Positions 1 to 6,246 of a stretch of 21,263 nucleotides of DNA are shown in pieces. Below the pieces are notes generated by a model. The model did not search any database. It was not told the DNA's origin and saw only the letters and a program-made list of their open reading frames with translations. A program made the translations under genes and the position numbers. Position 1 is the first letter of the stretch. Every line of letters starts with the position of its first letter. The DNA is taken from assembly GCA_003498085.1 (NCBI GenBank), contig DNCM01000008.1, positions 1 through 21,263 of the forward strand, written 5' to 3'. Source of the stretch: a bacterium (GTDB lineage: Bacteria > UBA9089 > UBA9088).

Positions 1-2059
1 TTATTTTTTCAAAGGGAACAATGCTTTTGGCATCAAAGATGGAGGAGGTGTAGGTGCCAATTAAATTATGGGGGGATTTGTTGATGAGAATGAGAGGACC
101 TGAGCCACGATAAGCAATTGCTAGATCATAGTCTCCATCATTATCAATATCTACGCTACAGGTGGGGTCCCAGGTTTTAATTAGGGGTCTTAGGTTATTT
201 TCCCATTCTGGCATCCTTTGAAAAAATGGAGATGTTAGTGTTCCAAGCCGTTTGTAGATATAAAGACCTGGAGAGCCTGTAAATATTAAGTCCTCAAGGT
301 TATCACCATCTAGGTCCATAGCTATTGGAAAGACAAAGCCTATTGATCTCCAAATGTTTTGTGGTGCGAATTCTGTATATGTTCCATATCCTAAGTCCCT
401 CCAACTTATTTGTTCCTCCCATATCTGGTTTCTTGTCCAAACAGGTGATGTTATTGAGCCAGTATTTTCCAGGATAAGAAATCTATTGGTTGTAGTAAGA
501 ATACAATCATAGTCTTTATCACTATCCAGGTCTATGAGAAATGGAGATGGGGAATCTGTATCTATGGTCGTTAATCCTAGAGACATAAGGTAGGTGCCAG
601 TTATATCCCAGGGCTTTTTCCATTCAAAGGAAATCTTGTTTGTCTGAGTGCTTATATTACGAAAACAGGCTACACCATAACCTATACCATCATAATACTG
701 AGAGATAAAAATATCCAGCTTTCCATCATAATCCATATCAGCAATTGTGGGGGAAGAAAAGGTGTGGCGAATGTCATAATCTTCTCGTAAAGCAATTCCA
801 CCAAGCCATTTTCTAACAAAAAAGTTTACGTCTTCAGGAGAACCTAAATTTGATAAAATAACTAAATATGAACCCCCACAACTTGTAAAACCCTCACCAT
901 AGACCTCATCGTAATCAATGTCATCATCAAAGTCAGCAAAGGCAACCCCTAATGTAATATGATACCCATAAAGCTCTGGTTTTTGTTTAAGCTTCATATT
1001 TGCATTATAGGAATCACCTATATTCTCAAAGGCAATTATAATACCATCCATACCTCCTATAAGCATATCAAAATCACTATCTCCATCAAGGTCAGCAAAT
1101 CCTGGTGCTCCCGTAATAATGTCGCCTGATAGCCCTAGGTATGGGAATCTTTGCCAGGAAGACCAAATTGGGGTTTGTGTGCCTATATTTTTATATAGAT
1201 ATATTTGCCCCCATTCATCATTACTAAATAGTACATCAAGCATATTGTTGTTGTCTATGTCTACAAGTTCACATTTTGGATTTGCCCCATATCCAATATA
1301 ATAATTATATCTAAGTGGAGGGTCCCATTCTGGTTTTCTGGTGAATGTTCCCTCCTTATTTTCGTAAGCAATAAATACTTGGTCATACCAAAAACCCGAC
1401 TTTGTTCCCATTTCCATATAAAAGAGAATAAGGTCAGGGTCTCCATCTTTATCAAGGTCACCTAGTTCTGGTGCTGGAGTAGACCATAGATTTGTTTTTA
1501 CAGGAATGTCTTTGACATCCCAAGCTGGGTATCTTTGCCAAGTAAAGGATTCTATACCTTTATAGGCATAAAGATTATATGTATAGCTTCCATTTTCTTT
1601 TTTTTCATAAGAGACCAATATATCCAATAATCCATCTTTGTTAATATCACCAAGGGTTAGGCCGCCTTGGGTTTTATATCCATTTTCTTCGCCAGGGATA
1701 ACAAAATACTTTTTTAGTGTAAATATTGGATTATATTTTGTTCCTGTGTTTTCAAATACAGAGATAGTTCCTTTCCACCCACTTACTAAAAGGTCAAGGT
1801 CGCCATCGTTATCTATATCTCCTAATTCAGGACGGTCTCCTTGGACATCTCTAGCCAAAGGCTCCCATTCCCTTCTCTGAAATTGGGGGTATTGAGGGGA
1901 AAGCTTAAGGGATGCACTATGTGTTCTTTTCCATTTTGTTCCTGGGGTGTTGGACAGGGTTGTTTGTTCTAATGTTCCATCTTGGAAGTATTCCTGCCAG
2001 GAAGCAGTATGAGCAATAGAAATGAAAAAAACAAAACCTAATAGAAAAAATCTGGTCAT
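1..2059 (-). CDS. Secreted FG-GAP/VCBS-repeat protein (C-terminus beyond window)
   Basis: One uninterrupted minus-strand frame of 686 complete codons runs from ATG at 2059 to the left edge with no stop, so the C-terminus is missing. The first ~20 residues (MTRFFLLGFVFFISIAHTAS) form a typical export signal. The mature part holds about ten repeats of roughly 55-70 residues, each centred on a calcium-loop motif such as GDIDNDGDLDLLVSG, GDINKDGLLDILVS, ADLDGDSDFDMLIGG, MDLDGDNLEDLIF and VDIDNDGDYDLAIAY. This is the FG-GAP/VCBS pattern of integrin-like beta-propellers. In this family such proteins are extracellular or surface-bound and often act in adhesion or carbohydrate binding; the ligand here is unknown. 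Between the loops, Trp/Tyr-rich strands end in patterns like FENTGT, which is normal for the family. A -10 box lies 8 nt upstream of the ATG and there is no clear Shine-Dalgarno sequence. Ten repeats exceed one seven-bladed propeller, so two propellers or an extended array is possible. Confidence 0.85.
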   Translation of the reverse strand, partial: MTRFFLLGFVFFISIAHTASWQEYFQDGTLEQTTLSNTPGTKWKRTHSASLKLSPQYPQFQRREWEPLARDVQGDRPELGDIDNDGDLDLLVSGWKGTISVFENTGTKYNPIFTLKKYFVIPGEENGYKTQGGLTLGDINKDGLLDILVSYEKKENGSYTYNLYAYKGIESFTWQRYPAWDVKDIPVKTNLWSTPAPELGDLDKDGDPDLILFYMEMGTKSGFWYDQVFIAYENKEGTFTRKPEWDPPLRYNYYIGYGANPKCELVDIDNNNMLDVLFSNDEWGQIYLYKNIGTQTPIWSSWQRFPYLGLSGDIITGAPGFADLDGDSDFDMLIGGMDGIIIAFENIGDSYNANMKLKQKPELYGYHITLGVAFADFDDDIDYDEVYGEGFTSCGGSYLVILSNLGSPEDVNFFVRKWLGGIALREDYDIRHTFSSPTIADMDYDGKLDIFISQYYDGIGYGVACFRNISTQTNKISFEWKKPWDITGTYLMSLGLTTIDTDSPSPFLIDLDSDKDYDCILTTTNRFLILENTGSITSPVWTRNQIWEEQISWRDLGYGTYTEFAPQNIWRSIGFVFPIAMDLDGDNLEDLIFTGSPGLYIYKRLGTLTSPFFQRMPEWENNLRPLIKTWDPTCSVDIDNDGDYDLAIAYRGSGPLILINKSPHNLIGTYTSSIFDAKSIVPFEKI

Positions 2060-2067
2060 TCTTTATT

Positions 2068-2098
2068 ATTATATCGGTTTGCTTAAGATTAGGGTCAT
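2068..2098 (-). promoter_or_regulatory. Promoter of the FG-GAP protein gene
   Basis: On the minus strand a perfect TATAAT lies at 2068-2073, 8 nt before the ATG at 2059. A weaker -35 candidate, ATGACC at 2093-2098, is 19 nt further upstream. The spacing predicts a transcript with almost no 5' leader. The -10 box is clear and the -35 box is not. Confidence 0.5.
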
Positions 2099-2124
2099 AA
2101 TTTTCGTTTTGCATTTATAGCCTT

Positions 2125-2454
2125 TCAACCTTGAATAGAATGAAATTCAAAAAGCCTTCCAAAAAGCCTTATAAGCTCTCCATGCCTTTTCTCTGTAAGC
2201 TCTACAATCTCTCTATGAAATTCCGTAGTAAGCTTTACAATCTCTCCATGCCTTTTCTCTGTAAGCTCTACAATCTCTCTATGGTTTTTTTCTGCCCTTG
2301 CATCCATTCTATCAAGAAGCTTTGTTATTTCTTGAATCATCCCACCTATCTCAGCTACCCCTTCTTTAATGTGCTTTCCATTAAAATAGGCAGATACAGC
2401 AATGCATACGCCCAAAAAGGTAGCAATAAATCCCACAGCAGCTATAACTTCCAT
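2125..2454 (-). CDS. Small membrane-anchored coiled-coil protein with 11/22-residue repeats
   Basis: 109 residues, family not firmly recognised. Residues 1-24 form one hydrophobic helix (MEVIAAVGFIATFLGVCIAV is most of it), probably a membrane anchor. The rest is highly charged and helical. From about residue 58 it reads as four 11-residue units: HREIVELTEKR, HGEIVKLTTEF, HREIVELTEKR, HGELIRLFGRL. Two pairs give a 22-residue repeat that is also nearly exact in the DNA. Eleven-residue periodicity (hendecad) is typical of right-handed or straight coiled coils. The start is well supported: AGAGGTG sits 7 nt upstream of ATG, with a promoter further up. It lies 65 nt upstream of the FG-GAP gene on the same strand. 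The plus-strand frame over the same bases is a shadow created by the repeats. Function unknown. Confidence 0.65.
   Translation of the reverse strand: MEVIAAVGFIATFLGVCIAVSAYFNGKHIKEGVAEIGGMIQEITKLLDRMDARAEKNHREIVELTEKRHGEIVKLTTEFHREIVELTEKRHGELIRLFGRLFEFHSIQG
2176..2283. repeat. Direct repeat, 42 bp, two copies 66 bp apart
   Basis: The 42 bases at 2176-2217 recur exactly at 2242-2283, an offset of 66 bp or 22 codons, so the reading frame is kept. The 24 bases between are a diverged version of the same unit. The repeat encodes the hendecad region of the minus-strand coiled-coil protein. The exact DNA identity points to a recent duplication by slippage or unequal recombination. Confidence 0.85.
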
Positions 2455-2461
2455 TTTATAA

Positions 2462-2468
2462 CACCTCT
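2462..2468 (-). promoter_or_regulatory. Ribosome-binding site of the hendecad-repeat gene
   Basis: AGAGGTG on the minus strand, 7 nt before the ATG at 2454. It fixes the start codon and is one of the few strong Shine-Dalgarno sequences in the window. Confidence 0.7.
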
Positions 2469-2485
2469 TTTTATTTTTATTATAA

Positions 2486-2513
2486 AGTATAACTAAAATT
2501 TTTTTCTTGTCAA
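2486..2513 (-). promoter_or_regulatory. Promoter of the hendecad-repeat gene
   Basis: Minus strand: perfect -35 TTGACA at 2508-2513, 16-bp spacer, -10 TATACT at 2486-2491. A second hexamer, TATAAT at 2479-2484, overlaps the start region. Unlike other promoters here it leaves a leader of roughly 25-30 nt that contains the Shine-Dalgarno site. Confidence 0.55.
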
Positions 2514-2584
2514 GATTTTAAACAGGACTTACCTTTACAGGCTTATGGGTAGGTTACAGTTCCCCCTTTCCCCCATTGTAGTTT

Positions 2585-3022
2585 ATGTTATATAAAACGA
2601 CGAAAATAGTTGCATATAATTTGGATATTTATGTTATAGAAGACTTACAATTCCAAATCGAGAGGTTCTCATCGCTGCGGTCTTTAATGCAGAGACTTTT
2701 AAGGATTTTCTTTGTTACCTATTGGAACATACAGAAGGTAGGATATTCCTTATCTTGGACAATATCCGATACCATAAAGCCAAAGACTTAAAAGAGTTCT
2801 TCTTTAAGAATCGAGATTGCCTCACCCGTGTTTTTCTACCTCCATATTCTCCTTACCTCAATCTAATTGAGCGGATATGGAGGATTACAAGACGGCAGGT
2901 AACCCATAACCGCTATTTTGAATCAATAGATGAACTTGAGGCAGCTTTGAGTTCTCATTTTGCAAAATGGGAAGAACCAAATGACACACTCAGAGTATTA
3001 TGTGCAAAAATTTATATAACAT
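2585..3022. repeat. 12-bp inverted repeat flanking the transposase remnant
   Basis: ATGTTATATAAA at 2585-2596 is matched by its exact reverse complement at 3011-3022. The pair brackets the transposase remnant, and the coding frame stops inside the right copy. This fits terminal inverted repeats of an internally deleted insertion sequence. The sequence is AT-rich, so a chance match cannot be excluded. No convincing target-site duplication was found. Confidence 0.4.
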
Positions 3023-3024
3023 GA
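2620..3024 (+). pseudogene. IS630-family transposase remnant, 5'-truncated
   Basis: The frame is open from 2620 (after an in-frame TAA at 2617) to TGA at 3022-3024. From about 2641 it reads as the C-terminal half of an IS630-type DDE transposase. Visible marks are RLTIPNREVLIAAVFNAETF, the second catalytic Asp in FLILDNIRYHKAKD, and the glutamate motif LPPYSPYLNLIERIW followed by a basic stretch. Full-length family members are about 330-350 residues. Here the N-terminal helix-turn-helix part and the first catalytic Asp region are absent and stops lie just upstream, so the copy is dead. A TTG at 2722 would give a 100-residue ORF, but recognisable transposase sequence begins upstream of it. The minus-strand gene folK follows closely. 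Confidence 0.75.
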
Positions 3025-3060
3025 GATAAAAATAGATTTGGGGAAATTCCAGAGCGTACA

Positions 3061-3543
3061 TTAAGACTCTTTGAGGAGTGTGCAGGAACATAAATCCTTT
3101 ATTTCATCAAACATTTCTTTTACTGTTTTTTTCAATACCGGATGAACAAAATAAGGTGCTATCTCTGAAAGGCAGATGAGGACAAACTTGCGGTTTGCAA
3201 GGTCATAATGAGGAATGATGAGGTCTTTCTCATTTATCACAATATTTGAATAGAATAGTATGTCAATATCGATATTCCTTGGTCCCCATCTTATACCATT
3301 CTTTCTTCCCATTTTTTTCTCGATCTCTTTTACAAAAATAAGTAGTTCCCTCGGAGAAAATTTTGTTTCTATTTTACAGCAACAATTTATAAAATATGGC
3401 TGGTCTTTATAACCATAAGACTCTGTTTCATATAAAGATGAAACTTTAACAATTTTATTTTTTTCTCCGATTGCTAATAAAGCATTTTCAATATTTTTCC
3501 TTCTATCTCCGATATTTGAGCCCAAAAGAAGGTATGCTTCCAT
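3061..3543 (-). CDS. folK: 2-amino-4-hydroxy-6-hydroxymethyldihydropteridine pyrophosphokinase (HPPK)
   Basis: About 160 residues. It transfers pyrophosphate from ATP to 6-hydroxymethyl-7,8-dihydropterin in folate synthesis in the cytoplasm. Family marks are the start EAYLLLGSNIGDR, YETESYGYKDQPYFIN, and the Mg/ATP-binding signature RWGPRNIDIDILFY, followed by IPHYDLANRKFVL. I choose ATG at 3543 rather than the in-frame TTG at 3567. The HPPK fold begins right there, and a TATAAT at 3551-3556 lies inside the extra eight codons, which a longer start would require to be transcribed. The other folate enzymes (folP, folB) are not in this window. Tetrahydrofolate is also the methyl carrier of the Wood-Ljungdahl pathway indicated by acsC. 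Confidence 0.93.
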   Translation of the reverse strand: MEAYLLLGSNIGDRRKNIENALLAIGEKNKIVKVSSLYETESYGYKDQPYFINCCCKIETKFSPRELLIFVKEIEKKMGRKNGIRWGPRNIDIDILFYSNIVINEKDLIIPHYDLANRKFVLICLSEIAPYFVHPVLKKTVKEMFDEIKDLCSCTLLKES

Positions 3544-3550
3544 AAATCTA

Positions 3551-3579
3551 ATTATAACAATTGACAAGGAACAGGTTAA
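3551..3579 (-). promoter_or_regulatory. folK promoter, predicted leaderless
   Basis: Minus strand: TATAAT at 3551-3556, 7 nt before the ATG at 3543. A weaker -35, TTAACC, lies at 3574-3579 with a 17-bp spacer. Its -35 box is inside the spacer of the divergent plus-strand promoter. Confidence 0.5.
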
Positions 3580-3591
3580 TTAGATTATAAT
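3561..3591 (+). promoter_or_regulatory. Promoter of the membrane protein-ROK-ribE operon, predicted leaderless
   Basis: Perfect TTGACA at 3561-3566 and perfect TATAAT at 3586-3591 with a 19-bp spacer. The -10 box ends 6 nt before the ATG at 3598, so transcription should begin at or next to the start codon. Confidence 0.6.
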
Positions 3592-3597
3592 TTTCTT

Positions 3598-4041
3598 ATG
3601 AGAAAACTTCCATTATTAACTATTTTTGCTATAAGTTTTGCCTTACTTGAGGCAATCGTTGTTATTTATATAAGAAGGATCCTACCAGAAGATGGATGGA
3701 AATACATTAAAAACATACAAGACATAATGGAATTTCTCATAAGACATAAGATTTTTTTCATTGAACAGACAAGGGAGGCAGGAACGATCGTTATTTTACT
3801 CTGCGTTGCAATATTTGCAGGGACAAAGTTTAAGGAAAGGTTTGCGTATTTCTTATGGATCTTTGCAATCTGGGACATATTCTACTATATCTTTTTATAT
3901 ATTTACCTTAGATGGCCAGACTCCCTTTTTACAATAGATATCCTTTTTCTCATCCCAAAACCATGGATTGCTCCAGTCATTGTCCCTGTCCTCTGCTCAA
4001 TCTTTATGCTTTTTATTTCCATACTCTTCCTTAAAAAGTGA
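3598..4041 (+). CDS. Conserved-looking four-helix integral membrane protein
   Basis: 147 residues with about four hydrophobic segments: roughly residues 5-25, 60-78, 84-103 and 121-145. Between the third and fourth helices is an aromatic/proline-rich loop (YLRWPDSLF, then LFLIPKPWIAPVIVPVL). I know of similar hypothetical membrane proteins carrying a WP..LTxDILFLIPxPW-like stretch but cannot give a function. The start is the ATG that follows directly on a strong -10 box. The stop TGA overlaps the GTG start of the ROK gene (GTGA), so the two are probably translationally coupled. It is the first gene of a small operon. Confidence 0.7.
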   Translation: MRKLPLLTIFAISFALLEAIVVIYIRRILPEDGWKYIKNIQDIMEFLIRHKIFFIEQTREAGTIVILLCVAIFAGTKFKERFAYFLWIFAIWDIFYYIFLYIYLRWPDSLFTIDILFLIPKPWIAPVIVPVLCSIFMLFISILFLKK

Positions 4042-4814
4042 AGATTGGCATAGACATCGGTGCGACAAAGATTAGGGTAGGCGAAGTATTTGATGGAAAG
4101 GTTGGTAGAGTATTTGAAGAAAAAACGGAAAGGAAAGATATTCCAAGTCAAGTCATTAGGCTTATAAACAAATTTAATTACTCAAAAATAGATGGCATTG
4201 GCATAGGCATTGCAGGCCAGATAGAGCCAAGGGAAGGAACAATAATATTTTCCCCAAACATTAGAATAAGGAATCTTAAGCTTGGTTCAATCCTTAAGGA
4301 AAGACTCGAAACTCCCATATCTATCGATAATGACTGTAGATGCCAGACACTAGGTGAATACAAGTATGGAGCAGGAAAAGGAAAGAATACTCTAATAGGC
4401 GTCTTTATTGGAACAGGTATTGGTGGTGGGATCATAATCGATGGAAAGCTTGTTCATGGCCATTCATTTATGGCATCCGAGATTGGGCACATGGTAATAG
4501 ACATCGACGGACCTTTATGTGGATGTGGAAGGAAAGGATGTTTTGAAGCATTGGCGGGGGGTATCTATCTAAAAAAAACTAGAAAAACAAACGATGAATT
4601 AGGAAGAATAATAGGCATTGGTGTTACAAACCTTGCAAATATCATTAATCCTGAGTGTGTTGTCCTTGGTGGTGGAGTTATAGATGGAATACCAGAACTT
4701 GTCGATATTGTGAAAACTGTTGTTTACAATGAGACATTTTCTCCTCCGGATATCCAAAAAGCCATACTAGGAAAGAATTCTGGTATAATTGGTGCTGTAT
4801 GTTTACTGGAATAG
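4038..4814 (+). CDS. ROK-family sugar kinase/regulator-like protein, shortened
   Basis: 258 residues, GTG start overlapping the previous stop by 4 nt. The N-terminal phosphate-1 motif is IGIDIGATKIRVG, the catalytic aspartate lies in ISIDNDCRCQTLGEYKYGAG, the adenosine-side glycine loop is GVFIGTGIGGGIII, and the zinc-binding ROK signature is CGCGRKGCFEALAGG after EIGHM. There is no N-terminal helix-turn-helix, so this is a kinase type (for example glucokinase or an N-acetylhexosamine kinase), not a repressor. It is shorter than the usual ~300 residues. The segment between the zinc motif and VLGGGV is about 40 residues short, keeping only a brief basic stretch (LKKTRKTNDEL). Substrate cannot be named. 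The 3' end overlaps ribE by 16 nt. Confidence 0.85.
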   Translation: MKIGIDIGATKIRVGEVFDGKVGRVFEEKTERKDIPSQVIRLINKFNYSKIDGIGIGIAGQIEPREGTIIFSPNIRIRNLKLGSILKERLETPISIDNDCRCQTLGEYKYGAGKGKNTLIGVFIGTGIGGGIIIDGKLVHGHSFMASEIGHMVIDIDGPLCGCGRKGCFEALAGGIYLKKTRKTNDELGRIIGIGVTNLANIINPECVVLGGGVIDGIPELVDIVKTVVYNETFSPPDIQKAILGKNSGIIGAVCLLE

Positions 4815-5401
4815 TAGAGGAGATAGGAAGGATAGCCGAGACCGGCAAAAGAATCTGTGTTTTATGCAAGGATGTCCTTGATGGACTTAAAGTTGGAGAT
4901 AGTATTGCGGTTTCCGGTGTATGCCTTACAGTGGTTGGTATTGATAAAGATAGTTTCTCGGCAGAATTATCGGATGAGACATTGAAAATAACAAATCTCT
5001 CTATTTTAAAAAAAGGAGGTTTTGTAAATCTTGAGAGGGCTTTGAAAATAGGAGATAGATTAGGCGGTCATTTTGTAACAGGCCATATAGATGACCTTGC
5101 AACCCTTTATGAAAAAAGGAATAATCTATATTATTTTCGCACACAGCCTTCACTTTCAAGATATATTACAAAGAAAGGTTCGATTGCAGTCGATGGTGTC
5201 TCTTTGACGATAGTCGATGCTTTCGACGAGGGTTTCTCTGTGGGTATTATTCCATACACATTAGAAAAAACAACATTTAAGTATATGAAACTAGGGTATA
5301 AGGCAAACATTGAGACCGATATCCTTACAAAAACAATAGATAGGCTTTTAAAAAAAGAAAGCCTTACAACTCTTCTAAAGAATGAGGGTTTTATTATATA
5401 G
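4799..5401 (+). CDS. ribE: Riboflavin synthase, alpha chain
   Basis: 200 residues. It dismutates two 6,7-dimethyl-8-ribityllumazine molecules to riboflavin and the pyrimidinedione. The two lumazine-binding barrels of the family are visible. The first starts MFTGIVEEIG and contains VSGVCLTVV; the second carries GGHFVTGHID and VDGVSLTIV. IPYTLEKTTF and a C-terminal helix (NIETDILTKTIDRLL) follow. The ATG lies inside the last codons of the ROK gene (16-nt overlap), so translation is probably coupled. The other rib genes are not in the window. The family symbol is ribE in most bacteria and ribC in E. coli. Confidence 0.94.
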   Translation: MFTGIVEEIGRIAETGKRICVLCKDVLDGLKVGDSIAVSGVCLTVVGIDKDSFSAELSDETLKITNLSILKKGGFVNLERALKIGDRLGGHFVTGHIDDLATLYEKRNNLYYFRTQPSLSRYITKKGSIAVDGVSLTIVDAFDEGFSVGIIPYTLEKTTFKYMKLGYKANIETDILTKTIDRLLKKESLTTLLKNEGFII

Positions 5402-5563
5402 TCTATACCGACGCGGTTCTTACTTGGGAAAAATTGAGGATAAATGGGCATACAATCTTGTCTATTAGAGTCCCTAAAGGACCAGATAGACCATACCGCA
5501 CAAAAGCCGAAGATAGACCTTGTTGGTCCAGAGTTTAGGCTTACTTTTAGGAGATATAGATGA
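5402..5563 (+). pseudogene. Degraded coding remnant, possibly AlbA_2/RecG-like C-terminus
   Basis: The 158 bases between ribE and the cyclase-like ORF look like eroded coding DNA. One frame is open from about 5386 to 5538 and reads INGHTILSIRVPKGPDRPYR, which resembles the strand that precedes the ring of AlbA_2 (Schlafen-type) DNA-binding domains. A second frame, ATG 5444 to TGA 5563, ends KPKIDLVGPEFRLTFRRYR, which resembles the C-terminal strand of the same proteins. A frameshift and a large internal deletion would join them. A GAGGA lies 3 nt before ATG 5444, so a 39-residue peptide might still be made. Its stop overlaps the next ATG. The family assignment is tentative. Confidence 0.35.
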
Positions 5564-5964
5564 TGGAGTGGCATAAGAGATTAGCGGGATGGAAAGATAT
5601 TAAGGAGGGAGGTTTAGCAACTATTGCCATATTAAAGTTTGATGTTGCAGATTCTACCTCACTTAGAGAGCGATTTAAAGAAAAAGCTAAGGATTGTATC
5701 GCCAAATACCACAACCTTGTAGAAAAAACTTTGACTAAATTTAACGTTGCACCCCAGCCAATCGTATTTCAAGGTGATGGCGGAACTGTCTATTTTTTAG
5801 GGGATGAGGCAGTTTATAATGCAGTCCTGGCAGGAAAAACCCTTCTTTCTAAGAATATATCCGTTGTACCTGAACTTATCCCTCTATTGCAGGATAGTGA
5901 TTGGGCTGTCCGTTTTCGTGCAGCAGAAGCCTTGTGGAAGCTCTCTTTAATCTTTGAAGGATGA
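5560..5964 (+). CDS. Miniature class III nucleotidyl cyclase-like domain fused to one HEAT repeat
   Basis: 134 residues. Residues ~18-95 resemble the start of a class III adenylate/guanylate cyclase domain: IAILKFDVADSTSLRERF holds the first metal-binding Asp, and IVFQGDGGTVYFLGDEAV holds the second GD motif followed by an AV..A helix. The family domain is about 170-190 residues, so the second half, including purine- and transition-state-binding residues, is missing. Residues ~103-130 (VPELIPLLQDSDWAVRFRAA) instead match a HEAT repeat. The ORF is probably an internal-deletion derivative of a larger cyclase-HEAT protein and unlikely to be catalytically active alone. The start has a good TAGGAG site 6 nt upstream and overlaps the previous remnant's stop (ATGA). 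It lacks recognisable partners such as a cyclic-nucleotide effector. Confidence 0.6.
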   Translation: MMEWHKRLAGWKDIKEGGLATIAILKFDVADSTSLRERFKEKAKDCIAKYHNLVEKTLTKFNVAPQPIVFQGDGGTVYFLGDEAVYNAVLAGKTLLSKNISVVPELIPLLQDSDWAVRFRAAEALWKLSLIFEG

Positions 5965-6004
5965 AGTGCCCATATTTTCCAAACACACAATAAACCCAAT
6001 GAGG

Positions 6005-6033
6005 TTGCTTATGGGAAAGATTTAAAGTATAAT
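6005..6033 (+). promoter_or_regulatory. Promoter of the DUF2905-SNF2-zinc finger operon, predicted leaderless
   Basis: Perfect TATAAT at 6028-6033, 6 nt before the ATG at 6040. A poor -35 (TTGCTT at 6005-6010) has a 17-bp spacer. The position of the -10 box repeats the pattern seen at other operon heads. Confidence 0.42.
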
Positions 6034-6039
6034 GAAATT

Positions 6040-6246
6040 ATGACAGAGATTGGAAAATTCCTTATCCTTATAGGGTGTATAATCGTAGGGATTGGGGTAT
6101 TGCTTCTATTTTTTCCAAGTTTTAAGCTACCTGGGGATATCCTCATCAAAAAAGAAAACTTTGTCTTTTATTTTCCGATTATAACTTGCATCATCATAAG
6201 TATAATAATTACCATTGTTCTGTTTATCTTGAAAAAATGGATGTAA
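6040..6246 (+). CDS. DUF2905-type small membrane protein
   Basis: 68 residues with two hydrophobic helices, about residues 6-25 and 43-64, linked by FPSFKLPGDILIKKENFVFY. The LPGDI-(x)-(K/R)-(x)-F/Y-F-P pattern between two helices is characteristic of the DUF2905 family of short bacterial inner-membrane proteins, whose function is not established. The ATG sits directly after a -10 box. The stop (ATGGATGTAA) overlaps an out-of-frame ATG at 6237 that looks like the true start of the ATPase gene, so this is the first gene of a three-gene operon. Confidence 0.75.
   Translation: MTEIGKFLILIGCIIVGIGVLLLFFPSFKLPGDILIKKENFVFYFPIITCIIISIIITIVLFILKKWM

Noticed and set aside
2131..2496. 121-residue plus-strand ORF opposite the hendecad-repeat gene
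   Set aside because: It mirrors the minus-strand repeats, lacks a ribosome-binding site, and the minus strand has a promoter, Shine-Dalgarno site and sensible protein.
2585..2791. 68-residue plus-strand ORF at the left of the transposase remnant
   Set aside because: It is out of frame with the recognisable transposase sequence, which runs in another frame over the same bases.
3544..3567. Upstream TTG start for folK adding eight residues
   Set aside because: The added residues fall on the -10 box of the folK promoter, and the HPPK fold starts at the later ATG.
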